From the NCBI GenBank assembly GCA_934045075.1, contig OW203722.1:13764796-13828795 (forward strand): a stretch of DNA of 64,000 nucleotides, written 5' to 3'. The notes below the pieces were generated by a model. The model ran no database searches and was not told the origin of the DNA. It saw only the letters and a list, made by a program, of their open reading frames with translations. The translations under genes and the position numbers were made by a program. Origin of the DNA: Yponomeuta sedellus. Lineage: Eukaryota > Arthropoda > Insecta > Lepidoptera > Yponomeutidae. Below are positions 9,601-21,158 of the stretch, one piece after another; the stretch's first letter is position 1, and each line of letters begins with the position of its first letter.

Positions 9601-10424
9601 CCACTATCCACTGTAACAGAGTGGAATAATATTTTAAATATTCGTTTTGGGGAATTAAGGGATTGCATCCAGTTGAATTGCATGTTTACGCTTCAGTGTA
9701 AGTCCACCGGCAAATTGCTATAATCTGTTTACGGACGCGGCTGATGAATTTTCGGAACAATTTCCTACGTTTTTAGTTTGCTTCTCCTTTAATGTTAAAT
9801 TGTAGATTACAGTTTTATTACCTTACTGCACTTTTTGGTATTAGTTGCATCAAAGTATTTGATCAACGTAGCTATTATTTTGAAATCATGCTATTTCTGT
9901 TGCCGATAAATAATATTCTATCTATATTTATGTAAACAACGAAAACAAGGCGTGCTTGGGGTATATCTACAGTGGACAAATGGATTAGATTAGATACACA
10001 CAGGGTGCATAAAGATGGGGCAACCTGAAAATCGTATCTTTATGAATAAACAAAATTTACATTATTTTTATTTCTTCGTATTATCTTGAAACTTATAATG
10101 TAGTATATAAAACTCGGCTGTCCGAAAAATAAACACAATTAGGGGCCTTTTTTTTCAAAAGCTGCTATTTCCACTATTGGTTACTGGAACCATCAAGTAA
10201 TCAATTGCGGAAATATCCGGGTTTTGAAGAAAATATGTTCTTTTCTGAGGGTATTTTTAGGAAAACCGAAATCTCGAAATCGAACTCCTTCGAAACGGCT
10301 TCACCGATTTTTATGACTTTTTTTGTATGAAATTGGAAGGTTGTTGACGTACCAATTTCATACAACTAGGTCGTAACGCAAAACAATGTTTGAGTGGTCA
10401 GCAAGTATAATATAATAATACCAC
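9601..10424. other. Unannotated sequence
   Basis: No gene or clear repeat. Around 10260-10370 a phrase of the kind 'ACGGCTTCACCGATTTTTATG' is typical of dispersed insect repeats but too short to assign. Confidence 0.4.
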
Positions 10425-10620
10425 TTATATTAGTCCCACTGTAGGGCACAAACCTTCTCTCAGAGACACAGAAAGAGAGAACAGGCTTAATTACCACGTG
10501 TACCCTTAGATTGGCAAGCACTGAAGTAAGTAAACACGTCAGGCATCCAGGTTTTCTCACGATGTTTTCCCGTGCACTTTACGTGCGAGATTGCTACTAA
10601 AATGTGAAGGTCGATGTGCT
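10425..10620 (-). repeat. SINE family C, copy 3
   Basis: Minus orientation. The tail TTGTGCCCTACAGTGGGACT is at the left, then the GAGAGAAGGT block, the GCCAATC block and GTGAGAAAACCTGGATGCCT at the right. Diverged from C1 by many substitutions. Confidence 0.65.
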
Positions 10621-10739
10621 GTCGACTGTCCTTACTGAAAATTATTTTGGTAGTTATGTTTGCCACTTTGTGGAGAATATAATACATAAATGGATGCAAA
10701 TAGACGAAGACGAAACTTTAATTAAATTTCGCTGAAATT

Positions 10740-10935
10740 GTAGAACGTGGTTTTTGTTTGAATAACACGGCCTCTATGCGTCCTACTGCAGGGCATATCC
10801 CTTCTCTCAGTAAGAGAGAGAGAAAGAGAAAAAGAGAGCAATTTCAAGCAGGTAAGTGAGCACCTCAGGTACTTAGTTTTCCTCACGATGTTTTCGTTCA
10901 CCTCTAGCGAGAGGTATTGCTAATACAAATTTACA
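10740..10935 (-). repeat. SINE family C, copy 4
   Basis: Minus orientation. GCCCTGCAGTAGGACGCATA tail, an expanded GA/CT-rich block (10808-10840), CTTGAAATTGC, then CATCGTGAGGAAAACTAAGT. It carries body and tail; the tRNA head is not clear. Confidence 0.65.
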
Positions 10936-11159
10936 AATGTACGTAAATTTGAAAACAAAGTATGTAATTGATACAACCTATCTGCCGTGCTACCACTGCT
11001 ATTTCGCTATTTCTCTGTTTAGGTTCTATGTAGGTTTTCACTTGCTAAATACCTTATTAATAACTTTTTGCTAGGAAATCCTAATAACATAATTACCATT
11101 CATACCATGTAACAGCCGCTATTACCTACCTAAATCCTCCACTGTATTTTATACTTGTT

Positions 11160-11210
11160 TTTTTCTGGTGTATAATAAAGAATATTCTCATGTTATCTTA
11201 TCTTACGGAG
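11160..11210 (-). repeat. Dispersed repeat H fragment
   Basis: The minus strand reads GATAAGATAACATGAGAATA then TTCTTTATTATACACC. It matches the AAGAATATTCTTTATTGTAC family at 49893-49985, 57195-57280 and 57348-57420. Confidence 0.5.
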
Positions 11211-11360
11211 TTGCCCGATTTAAACGATCAGAACTGTTAAGTATAAACGTATTTTTACGCTGTCATCAAATTGCTTAACCCGATATAGTGGACAGTTACA
11301 GGATAGAACGGTAGGTCGGACGGTTAATTGACCGGTAATTAATAATAATTACTCGTAGGA

Positions 11361-11550
11361 GTTAAGCAGTTGGTGCCGGCTACCGTCGATAGATGGCAGT
11401 CGTTAAAAACTTCTGACGGTAAGACCAGCCACTAGTCTTTCAAGCCTCCACCACTCCGGACTTGGCCCCGGTGGTAGAGTATGGCCTATACCTTCCTCAG
11501 GGAAGAGACCCGTGCCCCTCGGAGGAAACACAATGGGTTGATGATGAACT
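11361..11550 (+). repeat. 5S-derived SINE copy B3, 5'-truncated
   Basis: Starts at GTTAAGCAGTTGGTGCCGGC and runs through the body and the long tail (CCACTCCGGACTTGGCCCCG, GTAGAGTATGGCC, GGGAAGAGACCCGTGCCCCT), ending ATGGGTTGATGATG. The 5S-like head is lost. Confidence 0.8.
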
Positions 11551-13315
11551 TGAAGGAGTTCATTATAATACTACAATGCTAAGCTAAACATAATTAACTT
11601 CTAACAATATTAAATAGGAATTTCATAATATCTGACGTATTCGAACAGACTTGTCTTATTAAATAAGACTATGATAACAATCCGGACCTAATAAGATTCG
11701 AACTTTTTAGGTACCTACCTAATTTACTGACTAAGAAAAAGAATCAAATTTAATGCGATCAGCGAAAAGAAAATCGCATCGGTCGCAACACTAAAAGAAG
11801 AAAAAATAGTTCCTATTTTGAAAACTGAACCCGTAACGGGTTATAACTACATACACTGTATTTATAAAATTTAGAGAGTACTTCAGGAAAATTTGGCACG
11901 CTCAACGCTACTGCTTATGTTGCAGCTAGGTTGTGCTGTGGTTTGTTTGAAAAATGCCCTTTTATAGCACGCTTGCTGTATAGTATAGCTGACCTTGTCT
12001 AATTTGAAATGTGAAATGTGTCTGACAGGGAAATGGTAACATGAAAGTTTATCACGAAACTTAAGAAGGTATCCACTAATTAAAGTTCTTATTTTGTCAA
12101 TTGACTTCTGCCATTGATCTGTTGAATTATCTATTTTGTCGCACAATTTTGTATCGGTGAGATTAATTATAACAACGCTGATCGAATTTCAAACGCAAGT
12201 TCAAAGTAATTTTCATAATATTCCCCAAATTAGTCAGAAAGGTACACAAAATCCCGAAAATGGGTTCACTTCTATGATATTAGGTTTATTTAAAGTTAAT
12301 TTACCTAAAATAACAGTACAATGCGGTAAATTTAATGCTTAATATTATAGTAAAATAAAAGTCCTCGCGTTTGTCATCAGTCTCATGAAACATTTCCGGA
12401 GGAGCATTTTTTTATGAGTTAGTAACTTGCATTAGCCTCTGCCGCTGGTTATTTATTAAAAGTTTATTTATTAAGTGGAAAAATACGGTTTTTATTTTGA
12501 ATAACTACTTGTGTTGTTAGCTGTTTTAGCTGAGAATTTAAGCACATGCTTACTATCTGCCTCTTTAAAGGGGACTCCATCACAAAACTCATTTGGCATT
12601 CAGCCACCTACAACGGGCCGTGTGCATGCGAGGCATTTTAAAATACCTGCTTTTTTCGCCAAGCAATTTCCACCCAAGTTTCCAGGATGGAATTCGAACC
12701 GAGAGATTTTAGATACCTACTGATTAACAAGCTCCTGTGTTCTCACATTCACCTACGAGCTGCTAAAGTACTATTTTTGTAATATTTTTTACATGACAAG
12801 ACCTAATAGCTTATGGTAATAAAATACAGCAAGTAAAATAAAATTATGACACAAAACCATAAGTTAGTCTCGCAGATAGCACTCAATTTAAAAGAATGTT
12901 AAATACAAATATATACAAAATACAAATATATTTATTTTCTCCAGTACCTACACAATGCACTTAAAATTAGTAACTCATTATTATTACAATGTTACATTAT
13001 GTAGTAGGAGACAGGAGTCCAAAATAGGTTTACCCCGTGCTATGGATCTCCTGGCTTCCACTTCTCCAAACCCGAGGACACTGTCTCTAATGTATACAGT
13101 TTAAGTGTGCAATGGATAACATTACTTAACTCAAGTTTAAGTACAAGTATATTATAACCCAAATCAATATAAGTTTCTTAAATTACATTAACTTGCCTAC
13201 TCTTTATAAAGTTTATAAGTAATAGGTACCTGGTAACTAAAACCTGTGACCTCTACTCAGCCCTACGACCTAGGTCTTGGGTTCGGGTTTCTGCCACTGA
13301 GCAAAGGGTGTGTAA
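11551..13315. other. Unannotated AT-rich sequence
   Basis: No gene or repeat copy recognised. Frames at 11883-12146, 12136-12342 and 12511-12723 have no family pattern. Confidence 0.4.

Positions 13316-13318
<3 letters not shown>

Positions 13319-13377
<59 letters not shown>
13319..13377. repeat. (TG)n microsatellite
   Basis: About 29 uninterrupted TG units. On the minus strand it generates a spurious Thr-His repeat frame. Confidence 0.95.
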
Positions 13378-13383
<6 letters not shown>

Positions 13384-13439
13384 ATAAGTATGTGTGTGTG
13401 TTTGGTATGAAAAGTGCATGTAACAACGGTATATGTATG

Positions 13440-15570
13440 TATGCTTTGCAAAGATCTTAATACATCATTGATGTTGATTGTTCATTTGTAGTACAATAAA
13501 GAGTTAACTACTTTTCGACGGCGAAAGCAATAAGTTAATTGTTAGCGCCACCCGTGTCCGTTAATTATACCAAGGTAGGTTGTGATTATTGTGGTATCGC
13601 GAAATGTATAGAATAGTAAAATTATACCTAACGTCACAGGTAACCCGAAACTCTTAATGGAAAATCGGAGTCGCGGACATACCTACTGCAAAATTGTTCA
13701 GAAACATCCAGCAGTTTCCGTTTAAAAGAACTAATGAGCGACAGTAAAACAGACCTTGCAAAGTAGCCGTCATTAAAGCAAATAGAAGCGTAAAACAAAT
13801 GTTAGGGATAAATATTTCGGTTGGATGGGTCGACTGCACATGGTTCGTTAGTTCGGCGGTGGCGCCGCGGCGCGCTGCATCCGGGCAGCGGAAAAACTCG
13901 CGACGGCAAATACAAATCACGCTTCCACGCCAAACGCGACGTTTAATGGAAAACGTGTTTTCGGCCCTGTCGCCACACACCTGCCAATTTTTTCCCATAT
14001 ACTTTCATAGCTGTAGTTCTAGTTTCCAACCTCTACATAAGCAGTACATTTATCTGCGCTGGGAAACGGCTGCGGCGCGGAAATATCAAACTGAGATAAC
14101 GGCACATTTTTATGGAATGTTTGGAGTTGTAATTATTGTGTAACGAGGTTGTTCGTGCTGTGTGCCTGAATAATCCTAGTAGTGCATTAATTGGACTTGG
14201 AGCAGTCCGGGTTTACTTTGTTCGGGTAACGTACCTTATTTAATTATGCCTATTTAATGAAGGTGCTATTAATGTCTTCTTTGACCTTGATTCGTTTCGA
14301 CCGAATTTCCACCGTCAAAGTTCTATTTCAGAGTGGGTTATAGTGCACCATTCATACCAGTCGTTTCTAGTTACTTATCTACCGACTTTTTCCTTTACTC
14401 TTCTGCAGAATACTTAAGACCTTCGAGCACATTTACATAGGTCCTGATGGCCCCACTTCACCTTCCATCCTGCTCTACTTCCATGCATTATTGTCAAAAG
14501 CTTCCCGCCGAGTATGTTTTCGTCTTATAAAAATACTCAGCCTGAACACATGAAAAAATAATGGCGGAAAAAAACGAAATTTGTGCTTGCAGGTGCGTCG
14601 GAATTCCTATTAAATATTTGATCGTGGAAAGGCAAATAAGGCGAGTGCGTGAGTTTTCATTACGGCCGGCTTCTAAATGGAAAGAGTGTGTACGGTCTGT
14701 GGCATCGCATATTCATGGGGCATTTCGTGACTCAACCTCTCAAGATTTGCGAGCTGACTGTGTAAACAACGCCTAATGGAAGGATTTGAAGAGGTTACGT
14801 CACCTGAACGCGACACACACAGGCGCGGCACCCCCCGACCGAGTCTGTGAATGTCACTCAAAATGGATTTTAAGCCGTAAAATTATTCAATTAGATAATG
14901 GAATACGTTGTGAGGATGATAAAGAACGTATATATTCTAAAGATATATATATAGTAGCGAGAAAATAAGAGAGAAATAAGCAGAAAATAAAACTTTTCTC
15001 AATAAAATCTAAGCGTAACCTTTACAGCGAACAGATATCTGTTTAACAGAGAACCTCGTTAGACTTTAATCTACTTACTAAAGAACTAGTCGGAGTCAGG
15101 TTAGCATTCAGAAGTCATGGATTATAGCTAACTTTCTCAGGTGCTGTAGTGTGAAAAGTTTCTGCTTTCCCTATGTGTGTAACTTTAAGTCGTAGGTTGT
15201 GGAGATGGCACTCATTTTGATCCGACTTATCTTCTGCAATCCTCACAATGCGAAAAAGACTCTAATACGCTGCATTAAGATTCAGTAGAGCTAGAAATTA
15301 CTTGTGTGGATATGTTGGCTCGATGTACCGCTCTTCGAGCTGTTTGTTTGCGGTCAACGACATTCAGCTGTATTGCCTCTGTTATTGCCGTTTGACATGA
15401 AAAGAATCCGAATAGTAACCGACCTTTACGTGTTTTGTTTTGCCTTTATTCGTCGTTTTGAGATCACTTTTCAGTTCAATAAACCATATCTTCACCTTGT
15501 CATGATCTCCCGAACAATTTTCCCGAAAGAAAATTTTCCTATATCAGCTTAGTTAGATTTGGAAACCTTT
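13440..15570. other. Unannotated sequence with a GC-richer patch
   Basis: The interval 13840-13970 is GC-rich relative to its surroundings and open in both strands (frames 13654-13998 minus and 13799-14143 plus). Neither frame shows a known domain or repeat, and neither looks conserved by eye. No splice-supported gene seen. Confidence 0.35.
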
Positions 15571-15586
15571 GATCTCCATTAGAAAG

Positions 15587-15847
15587 AGCGGTGGTAGTGG
15601 AGCGGTGTAGAACGCCGGCTTCTCAATCGGGAGGTCGTGGGTTCGAACCCCGGCATGTACCAATGGCTTTGTTTTCTAAGTTATGTACATTTGTGAAATT
15701 ATAGTAGCAATACTACTCGCTGACGGTGAAGGAAAATATCGTAAGGAAACCCTAGTGTCTGAGGTGTTAGCGTACCTCAGCGCTTGCTACGTACAATGGC
15801 CCAACTATGAGGCTAAGTGCGGAAATCTCAGGTCTAACTAACTAACT
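15587..15847 (+). repeat. tRNA-derived SINE family D, full length
   Basis: The tRNA-like head carries GGAGCGGTGTAGAACGCC (box A-like) and GGGTTCGAACCCCGGCATG (box B), then a body shared with family C (GGTGAAGGAAAATATCGTAA, CCCTAGTGTCTGAGGTGTT, CCTCAGCGC). It has a different 3' end: ACGTACAATGGCCCAACTAT through GGTC and (TAAC)n. Flanks ATCTCCATTAGAAAG (15572-15586) and ATCTCCATGAGAAG (15848-15861) are an imperfect target duplication. The last 60 bp match the 3' end of the LINE at 8904-9224, so that LINE or a relative probably mobilised it. Shared body with exchanged tail indicates a modular SINE. Confidence 0.85.
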
Positions 15848-15932
15848 ATCTCCATGAGAAGTACCTTTGTTTCGACAAATAATAAAGTACATTAATATAA
15901 TATATAAATATACACCACCTGTACCTACTATA

Positions 15933-17224
15933 CGAGGGCTGCTACTTATGTATGCAGAATAGAAGAAATAAACAAATGTATGCTAAATATGGCTAAATAT
16001 GCTTTTATTGTTTTTCAAAGTATTCTCCACTATGATCGATGCACTTTTGCATTCGATGAAACCAATTTGTAAAACACTTTTTCCACTCTGATTGAGGTAT
16101 CTCCAAAACGTGCTGTTTGAACGCATCTACGGCATCTTCACGGGTCGAAAATCGTTGACCACGTAATTTATTCTTTACATTTGGGAATAAATAGAAATCA
16201 TTGGGAGCCAAATCAGGGCTGTACGGTGGATGACCCATCAATTCTATTTTTTGACCATCCAAAAATGTAGTTGTTTCCTGAGATGTATGACAGCTGGCAT
16301 TGTCATGGTGAAGTATGATTCTGCGTCGCTGGTTGTTTTGGCGTATTTCTTCAAATACTTCCGGCAAACAAATGGTCGTGTACCACTCCGAATTAACCTT
16401 TCTGCGATTCTCCAGTGGTATTGTAGCCACATGGCCATTAATACCAAAATATCAGGCCACCATTTGCTTTACAGTGCTTTTTGCACGAGCCACTTTCGTA
16501 GGGTTCGGCTCATTTTGAAACACCCAAACTGTTGATTGTTGTTTAGTTTCGGGATCGTACGCGTAGATCCAGGATTCGTCACCTGTGTAGATATTATAAA
16601 CAGATTTTGAGTCGCCTCCGTTGAATTTTTTTAAGGTTTTCTTGCACCATTCGACGCGAGCATCTTTTTGATACTGAGTTAAGTTGTGCGGGATCCAACG
16701 CGAACAAATTTTTTTTACAGACAAATGTTCATGTAATATCCTATGAATGCTCGTCATACATATTCCCAGAATAGCCTCTATCTCGCGATACGTAACACGG
16801 CGGTCTTGCATTATTAGTTTTTGCACAGCTTCAATATTTTGTGGCACAACCACCGATTTCGTGCAACCTTCTTTAACTTCGTCCGTGAGCTTACTGCGCC
16901 AGCGATTAAACTCACTAAACCAGTGATACACAGTCGTTTTTGATGGAGCTTCACCACCAAAAGTCGAAGTTAATTGATCTACGCATTGTTGTTGCGTTAA
17001 ACCACGTCGAAAATCGTAATAAATCATAGCACGAATATTTTCACGAGTGAGTTCCATTTTTTCAGCGATATGACATTTTAAATCCAACAAAAACAAAACA
17101 CTAACGTATATAAGAGAAAAATATTAGCGGCCAGTATTTAAAAAAAGAACGAATTTGACCATGGAGGTCAGACATTGCGTTTAAATTATTGGAATCCCAG
17201 ATTCCGCATATATAAGTAGCAGCC
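15933..17224 (-). mobile_element. Mariner (DD34D) transposon, copy 1
   Basis: About 1.29 kb, bounded by TA dinucleotides (15931-15932 and 17225-17226). Ends carry the inverted repeat GGCTGCTACTTATGTATGC; the end 3' to the gene has four extra bases (CGAG) that the other end lacks, and copy 2 at 45548-46845 shows the same asymmetry. The internal transposase gene is on the minus strand. The size is normal for mariner. Mariner moves by TA-targeted cut-and-paste catalysed by the encoded DDD transposase. Confidence 0.95.
16005..17057 (-). pseudogene. Mariner transposase, full length but with one in-frame stop
   Basis: From the ATG at 17057 (MELTRENIRAMIYYDFRRGL) to the stop at 16005 the frame is 350 codons, the usual mariner length. 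The only lesion is TGA at codon 202 (16452-16454), where copy 2 has TGC. The N-terminal part holds the helix-turn-helix region (about residues 1-110), then SRWIPHNLT (linker motif). Catalytic acidic residues are in YTGDESW, HHDNASCH and YSPDLAPND; the last two Asp are separated by 34 residues, so DD34D. An upstream in-frame extension begins with TTG, not ATG, so MELT is the preferred start. Without readthrough the product would lack the second and third Asp and be inactive. Confidence 0.93.
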
Positions 17225-17374
17225 TATGTAACTATTTATGTGATTTAGCAATAAAGAATATGAATATAAAGTTCATCGGTGCCTAAATTATGACTTTTTA
17301 ATGTAGATTGTTAAAGTAGAACATTTAAAAGCATTTTGCATTTGTAAACGAGTACACTCTATTACTTGTAAGAA

Positions 17375-17475
17375 ATTGCCAATCCGCGGTGGGCACGCGT
17401 AATGATTATGGCCATTCTCGTTCTCTGATAGAAGACCTGTGCCTAAGTGGGACGTATATACGGCTGCATTATACA
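17375..17475 (+). repeat. SINE family C, copy 5 (3' part)
   Basis: GAAATTGCCAATCCGCGGTG, GGCACGCGTAATGATTA, CTCTGATAGAAGACCTGTGC and GTGGGACGTATATACGGCTG. Only the 3' half is present. Confidence 0.75.
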
Positions 17476-17905
17476 CAATATTTTTAGAAATTCAGGGATT
17501 AATTCGAAATTGGTAGACGATAAAAATTAACGACCCCCGCACGTCAGCTTATCGTAGGGCATAGAAAAAAGGGAAATGCCAATAAGCTTGATTATTATCG
17601 TATAAGAAGCAGGTACGCCGTTTTACGAGCGCGTATGTCTTCCGAGAACGGTAACTCAGTCATTTTATGTCGTTCTGAGACCGCGCTAACATGAACTAAC
17701 TGAAGAACTTTAGCTCAATACTTATAATCATGCACTCGCACAAAGTTAAAAACACACTAATTCCCGAGTATCGAATAGAATTTCAGATGGTGAGTTTTAG
17801 AGTATTATGTCTTTGCGTATCACGCAAACATATACCCTTGCAATGAAACTTGTATAGACAAATATTTTTGTAGACTTTCGAGAATTGTTTAGAAATATTT
17901 TTGCT
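17476..17905. other. Unannotated sequence
   Basis: Nothing recognised. Confidence 0.4.
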
Positions 17906-18342
17906 AACCTATTTAGAGGCTAAAAATTCCACCCATGCCGGGACGCGAACCCGCGACCTCTGGCTAGCCGTGCCATTGCTCTCCTAACTGAGATAATGGG
18001 CGATTACCAGGGATAAGTGAAATTTCGAACCTCTTTACAATACTCTCTGTATTACGTACAGGCAGCAACATCTGGCTGAAGTAATTTGCATCACTTGCAG
18101 CCCCGAGTGCCTACTTTGCAGTTAGGTTTTACATTGGAATGATATCGCTGTAACCACGTAACTAAATTTTTTTTAAAAAACAATTTAAAAAACCTATTTA
18201 GAGGCTAAAAATTTCACCCATGGGACTCGAACCCGCGACCTCTGGCTAACCGTGCCAACGCTCTCGCAACTGAGCTAATGGGTGACTACCTGGCATCAGT
18301 GAAATTTCGAACCTCTTTACAATAACTACTCTCTGTATTACG
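17906..18342 (-). repeat. tRNA-like SINE family A, two copies head-to-tail
   Basis: Two minus-strand units: 17906-18165 (nearly complete) and 18183-18342 (truncated at the left flank of the tRNA-like part). Each contains the reverse complement of a box A (TTAGCTCAGTTGG-like) and a box B (GGGTTCG...CCC), a left flank ending AGGTTCGAAATTTCACTGAT and a right flank AATTTTTAGCCTCTAAATAG. The tRNA-like part has C rather than U at position 33 of the anticodon loop and an imperfect T stem, so it is not a working tRNA. The tandem arrangement recurs at 27017-27472 and 60941-61303. Confidence 0.85.
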
Positions 18343-20396
18343 TATTTTTGACGACAAAGAATGAATTGAGGTATCCATTGTCCTATAGGTGTGTTTTTCT
18401 CGTGCACCTTCTTTTTTCAATATTTTGCACATCTGCCGCGCGCGAAGTTCGCTGCGTCCGTCCCCACGGAGCATCATAAACACGCACAGCGCTCTCCATA
18501 TACCGCTTTGAATACGTATCATTCTTCTAGATCTACCTTCTTTTCTTATTATATCCAGTTACATTCCAAAGCTATGCTGAATTAAGTAAGGTTTAAGCGA
18601 TCAAAGGTAAAAGTCTCCGAAGGGGATAAAGATAATAAAGCTTCGGAGTACAACATCGAGAACAAAGATGTAGGCACAAAAACACGCCATAGAGGTTATG
18701 TATATACAAAACTGTACAAAACGTACTGTTTGTTATAGACATCTTTTCACAATTAGTTATCGGCACAGTACTACACATCATAAAAGTCCCTTCGGGAATC
18801 TACGTTCGCGCAGACTAGGAAGAAGTGTAACGAAAGTACCCGAAGCTATAAGTACATTCAACATGATCTTTAACCGATATGGTTAAGGTGCAGAATTGAT
18901 TGCCGCAGTAGCGCTACCTATTTCGCTCACGCTAATATTGCCAAACTAAAAGTCACCTGCATCGATAACGTTGAATCAACCAATAGCAACAAAGGCGCGC
19001 GGCCTGCCATAAAATGAAACTATCTGATTGGTCGATCAACTTGCCGCACATCCAAAATTTGGTGATCTGCGCAGGTACATCCGCGAGACTTATTTCTTGT
19101 GTAGCACTGTAACATTCACAAAAATTGGCCAAACACAAATAAAAATGCTGTGATGACCGTTCGGGCTAGTGCTAGATATATTCTCGGAAGTAGGTAAGCT
19201 ATACCTAAATAGGGAACTAGTTGTTGTGTAATGTTCGCCGCTAAGTGCAAAACAAAACAGCAGCGGAGCTCTCCGCACCAGGGTGGAGTAATACTCGTAA
19301 GGGGCAGGCAGAATCGTTCACCGACTCACCGCACTTTATAGTTTTAATATCGCGCGGTCTGAGGTCGCCGGAGTTATGGCGGAAACAAGCTTCTCCTACA
19401 AATGCGTAGCTTAACAACGATCCGACCAGAAACATGTGTTGCCAAGGGACTCCAGTTGTACGACTTAATTTACAAACTATTGGGTTTTGTTGCGCCGCCA
19501 ATACGGGTTAATTTCACTTAATTTGCTGCTCCCGATTGTTCCCGAAGTTTGGACATTACGCTGCTTATTAGAATGTAAGGGTATTGCCCGAAACTTTTTC
19601 TCAGAGGTGGCTTTAGGTGTGTTAGTCTTCTCGTTGTCGGGTAACGATTGCACCGCTTCAAATTGAGCGCGCGGTGACCGGGTCACACTCCGGCGAAGCC
19701 GCGGCCGCTGCTGGAGGCAGACGTACGTAACTTATTTTCCTTTTATTTTTCCTCCGCGCCCGGGGCGCTCTCCCGAGGCAGATAATATTGTCGAGACAAA
19801 CGTGCCGCGTACCTCAATGCCGGGATCAGATTGACCTGGAGTGCCTTTAAACCGCAAAATACGTGTGTACGAATGAAAATGGCTAGGAATATTTTTTCAC
19901 GACCTTTTTCTAAGCCTCGAGGAGGGTGGGCGTTCGCAACACAGCTCTTGACAAACGGATGGAGGATAGGACAAAATTCACTAATACCTAATACTAAATT
20001 GTGTAGCAAAATTATCAATATGTACACAAATAATAAGTCTGTAAATTTTGTCTCTGTCTTTTATATTATGTTGGTAAAAACCATTCAAAGGAAGTGAATG
20101 AAACTTTCCATGATTGTCACTGAGGCCGTCGGCCTACGGTGTTAAAAATAATAACATAGCTGGTATCGATCGTGTTAGAGCTGTATTATGGCCAAAATTA
20201 TTAATAGATTTAACTTTTAATGTATAAATCATACGGCCTAATATTGTACGTTCAAATATGTGTGGCCAAATAATTCAGGACATTTAATCAATCTTTTTTA
20301 AGAAATTGCCATAGATTGTGTTTCTTAAATATTAATTGTACAAATATTAAACGTGTTAAAAGAACCAAATTATTTATTAAAAAAAGGAAACGAAAC
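18343..20396. other. Unannotated sequence
   Basis: No repeat or gene recognised over about 2 kb. A GC-richer patch lies at 19670-19800, with no supported coding frame. Confidence 0.4.
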
Positions 20397-20430
20397 GGCA
20401 CGGGTTAGTGCATTAAAAAAAAACAGTATA
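20397..20430 (+). repeat. Family A SINE tail fragment
   Basis: GGCACGGGTTAGTGCATTAA matches the terminal tail of family A copies at 36300-36322 and 61470-61500. Nothing else of the SINE remains. Confidence 0.6.
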
Positions 20431-21019
20431 AACGAAATTAATTAACTATGAAATTTATTATTTAAAATAAACTTCTGGTATTTAAAACGTTGTTGTTTGT
20501 ACATATAAATATTTTTGTTTTAGAAGTCAAAAGTCAAGATATAATAATAACAATAATAAAATACCTACATTTTTTAATTGTATTTGTATAAGGGGTAAGG
20601 GCAATTCGTATTTCAAACCAATGCAAAGATAGTCGCGGCCACACCTAGTTACTTAATACAGCAGCTTTGATTTGCATCTTTCAGTGTGACCATTTTGTTC
20701 ATAATTTGTGACTTTCGGTAAAACATCAGATGAAGTTAAAATAAGTTTAATTTCACTAGTGTATTATTACTCACGATGGCATGGCGTAATAACTGACCCA
20801 AAAGTTACTAACAATTAAATGGAGCGAGTCTTTGAAACTAGCAAAATAATGAAGCCATGAATAGGCCACGAGTCACATTAATAATGTTTACGTGGTAGAC
20901 GGCGGTGACAAAGATTTGCTAGAAATAAACGAGGATTACATGTAATGAACTTACTACTCAATTTTTTTTTTGTATAAATGTACCGCCTAGGTTTAAATCC
21001 TGTTATGATTCACCCGCGA
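20431..21019. other. Unannotated AT-rich sequence
   Basis: Nothing recognised. Confidence 0.4.
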
Positions 21020-21095
21020 CAAAAGAAAGAGATCTGCCAAGTCAAATGGCAGATCTTGGTCTCTACTTACCCCTCCTGGATACATGCGTGAGTTT
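21020..21095 (+). repeat. Dispersed repeat K, copy 3
   Basis: AGAGATCTGCCAAGTCAAAT, GGCAGATCTTGGTCTCTACT and TACCCCTCCTGGATACATGC match the K family. It includes a 10-bp perfect hairpin (AGATCTGCCA / TGGCAGATCT). Confidence 0.65.
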
Positions 21096-21132
21096 ATGTT
21101 ATATTTCCACCTGTGATATAGTTGTGTCACAG

Positions 21133-21158
21133 GTACTCTACTCAGTTGAGTAGAGTAC
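21133..21158. repeat. 26-bp near-perfect palindrome
   Basis: GTACTCTACTCA and its exact complement are separated by GT. It lies 40 bp after repeat K copy 3. Confidence 0.85.

Noticed and set aside
13263..13451. Frame with a Thr-His repeat
   Set aside because: Translation of the (TG)n microsatellite.
13654..14143. Overlapping 114-codon frames on opposite strands in a GC-rich patch
   Set aside because: No domain, no splice or start context, and mutually overlapping frames are expected in GC-rich DNA by chance.
17058..17096. Upstream extension of the mariner transposase start
   Set aside because: The apparent first residue is a TTG codon; the first ATG (17057) gives the usual mariner length.
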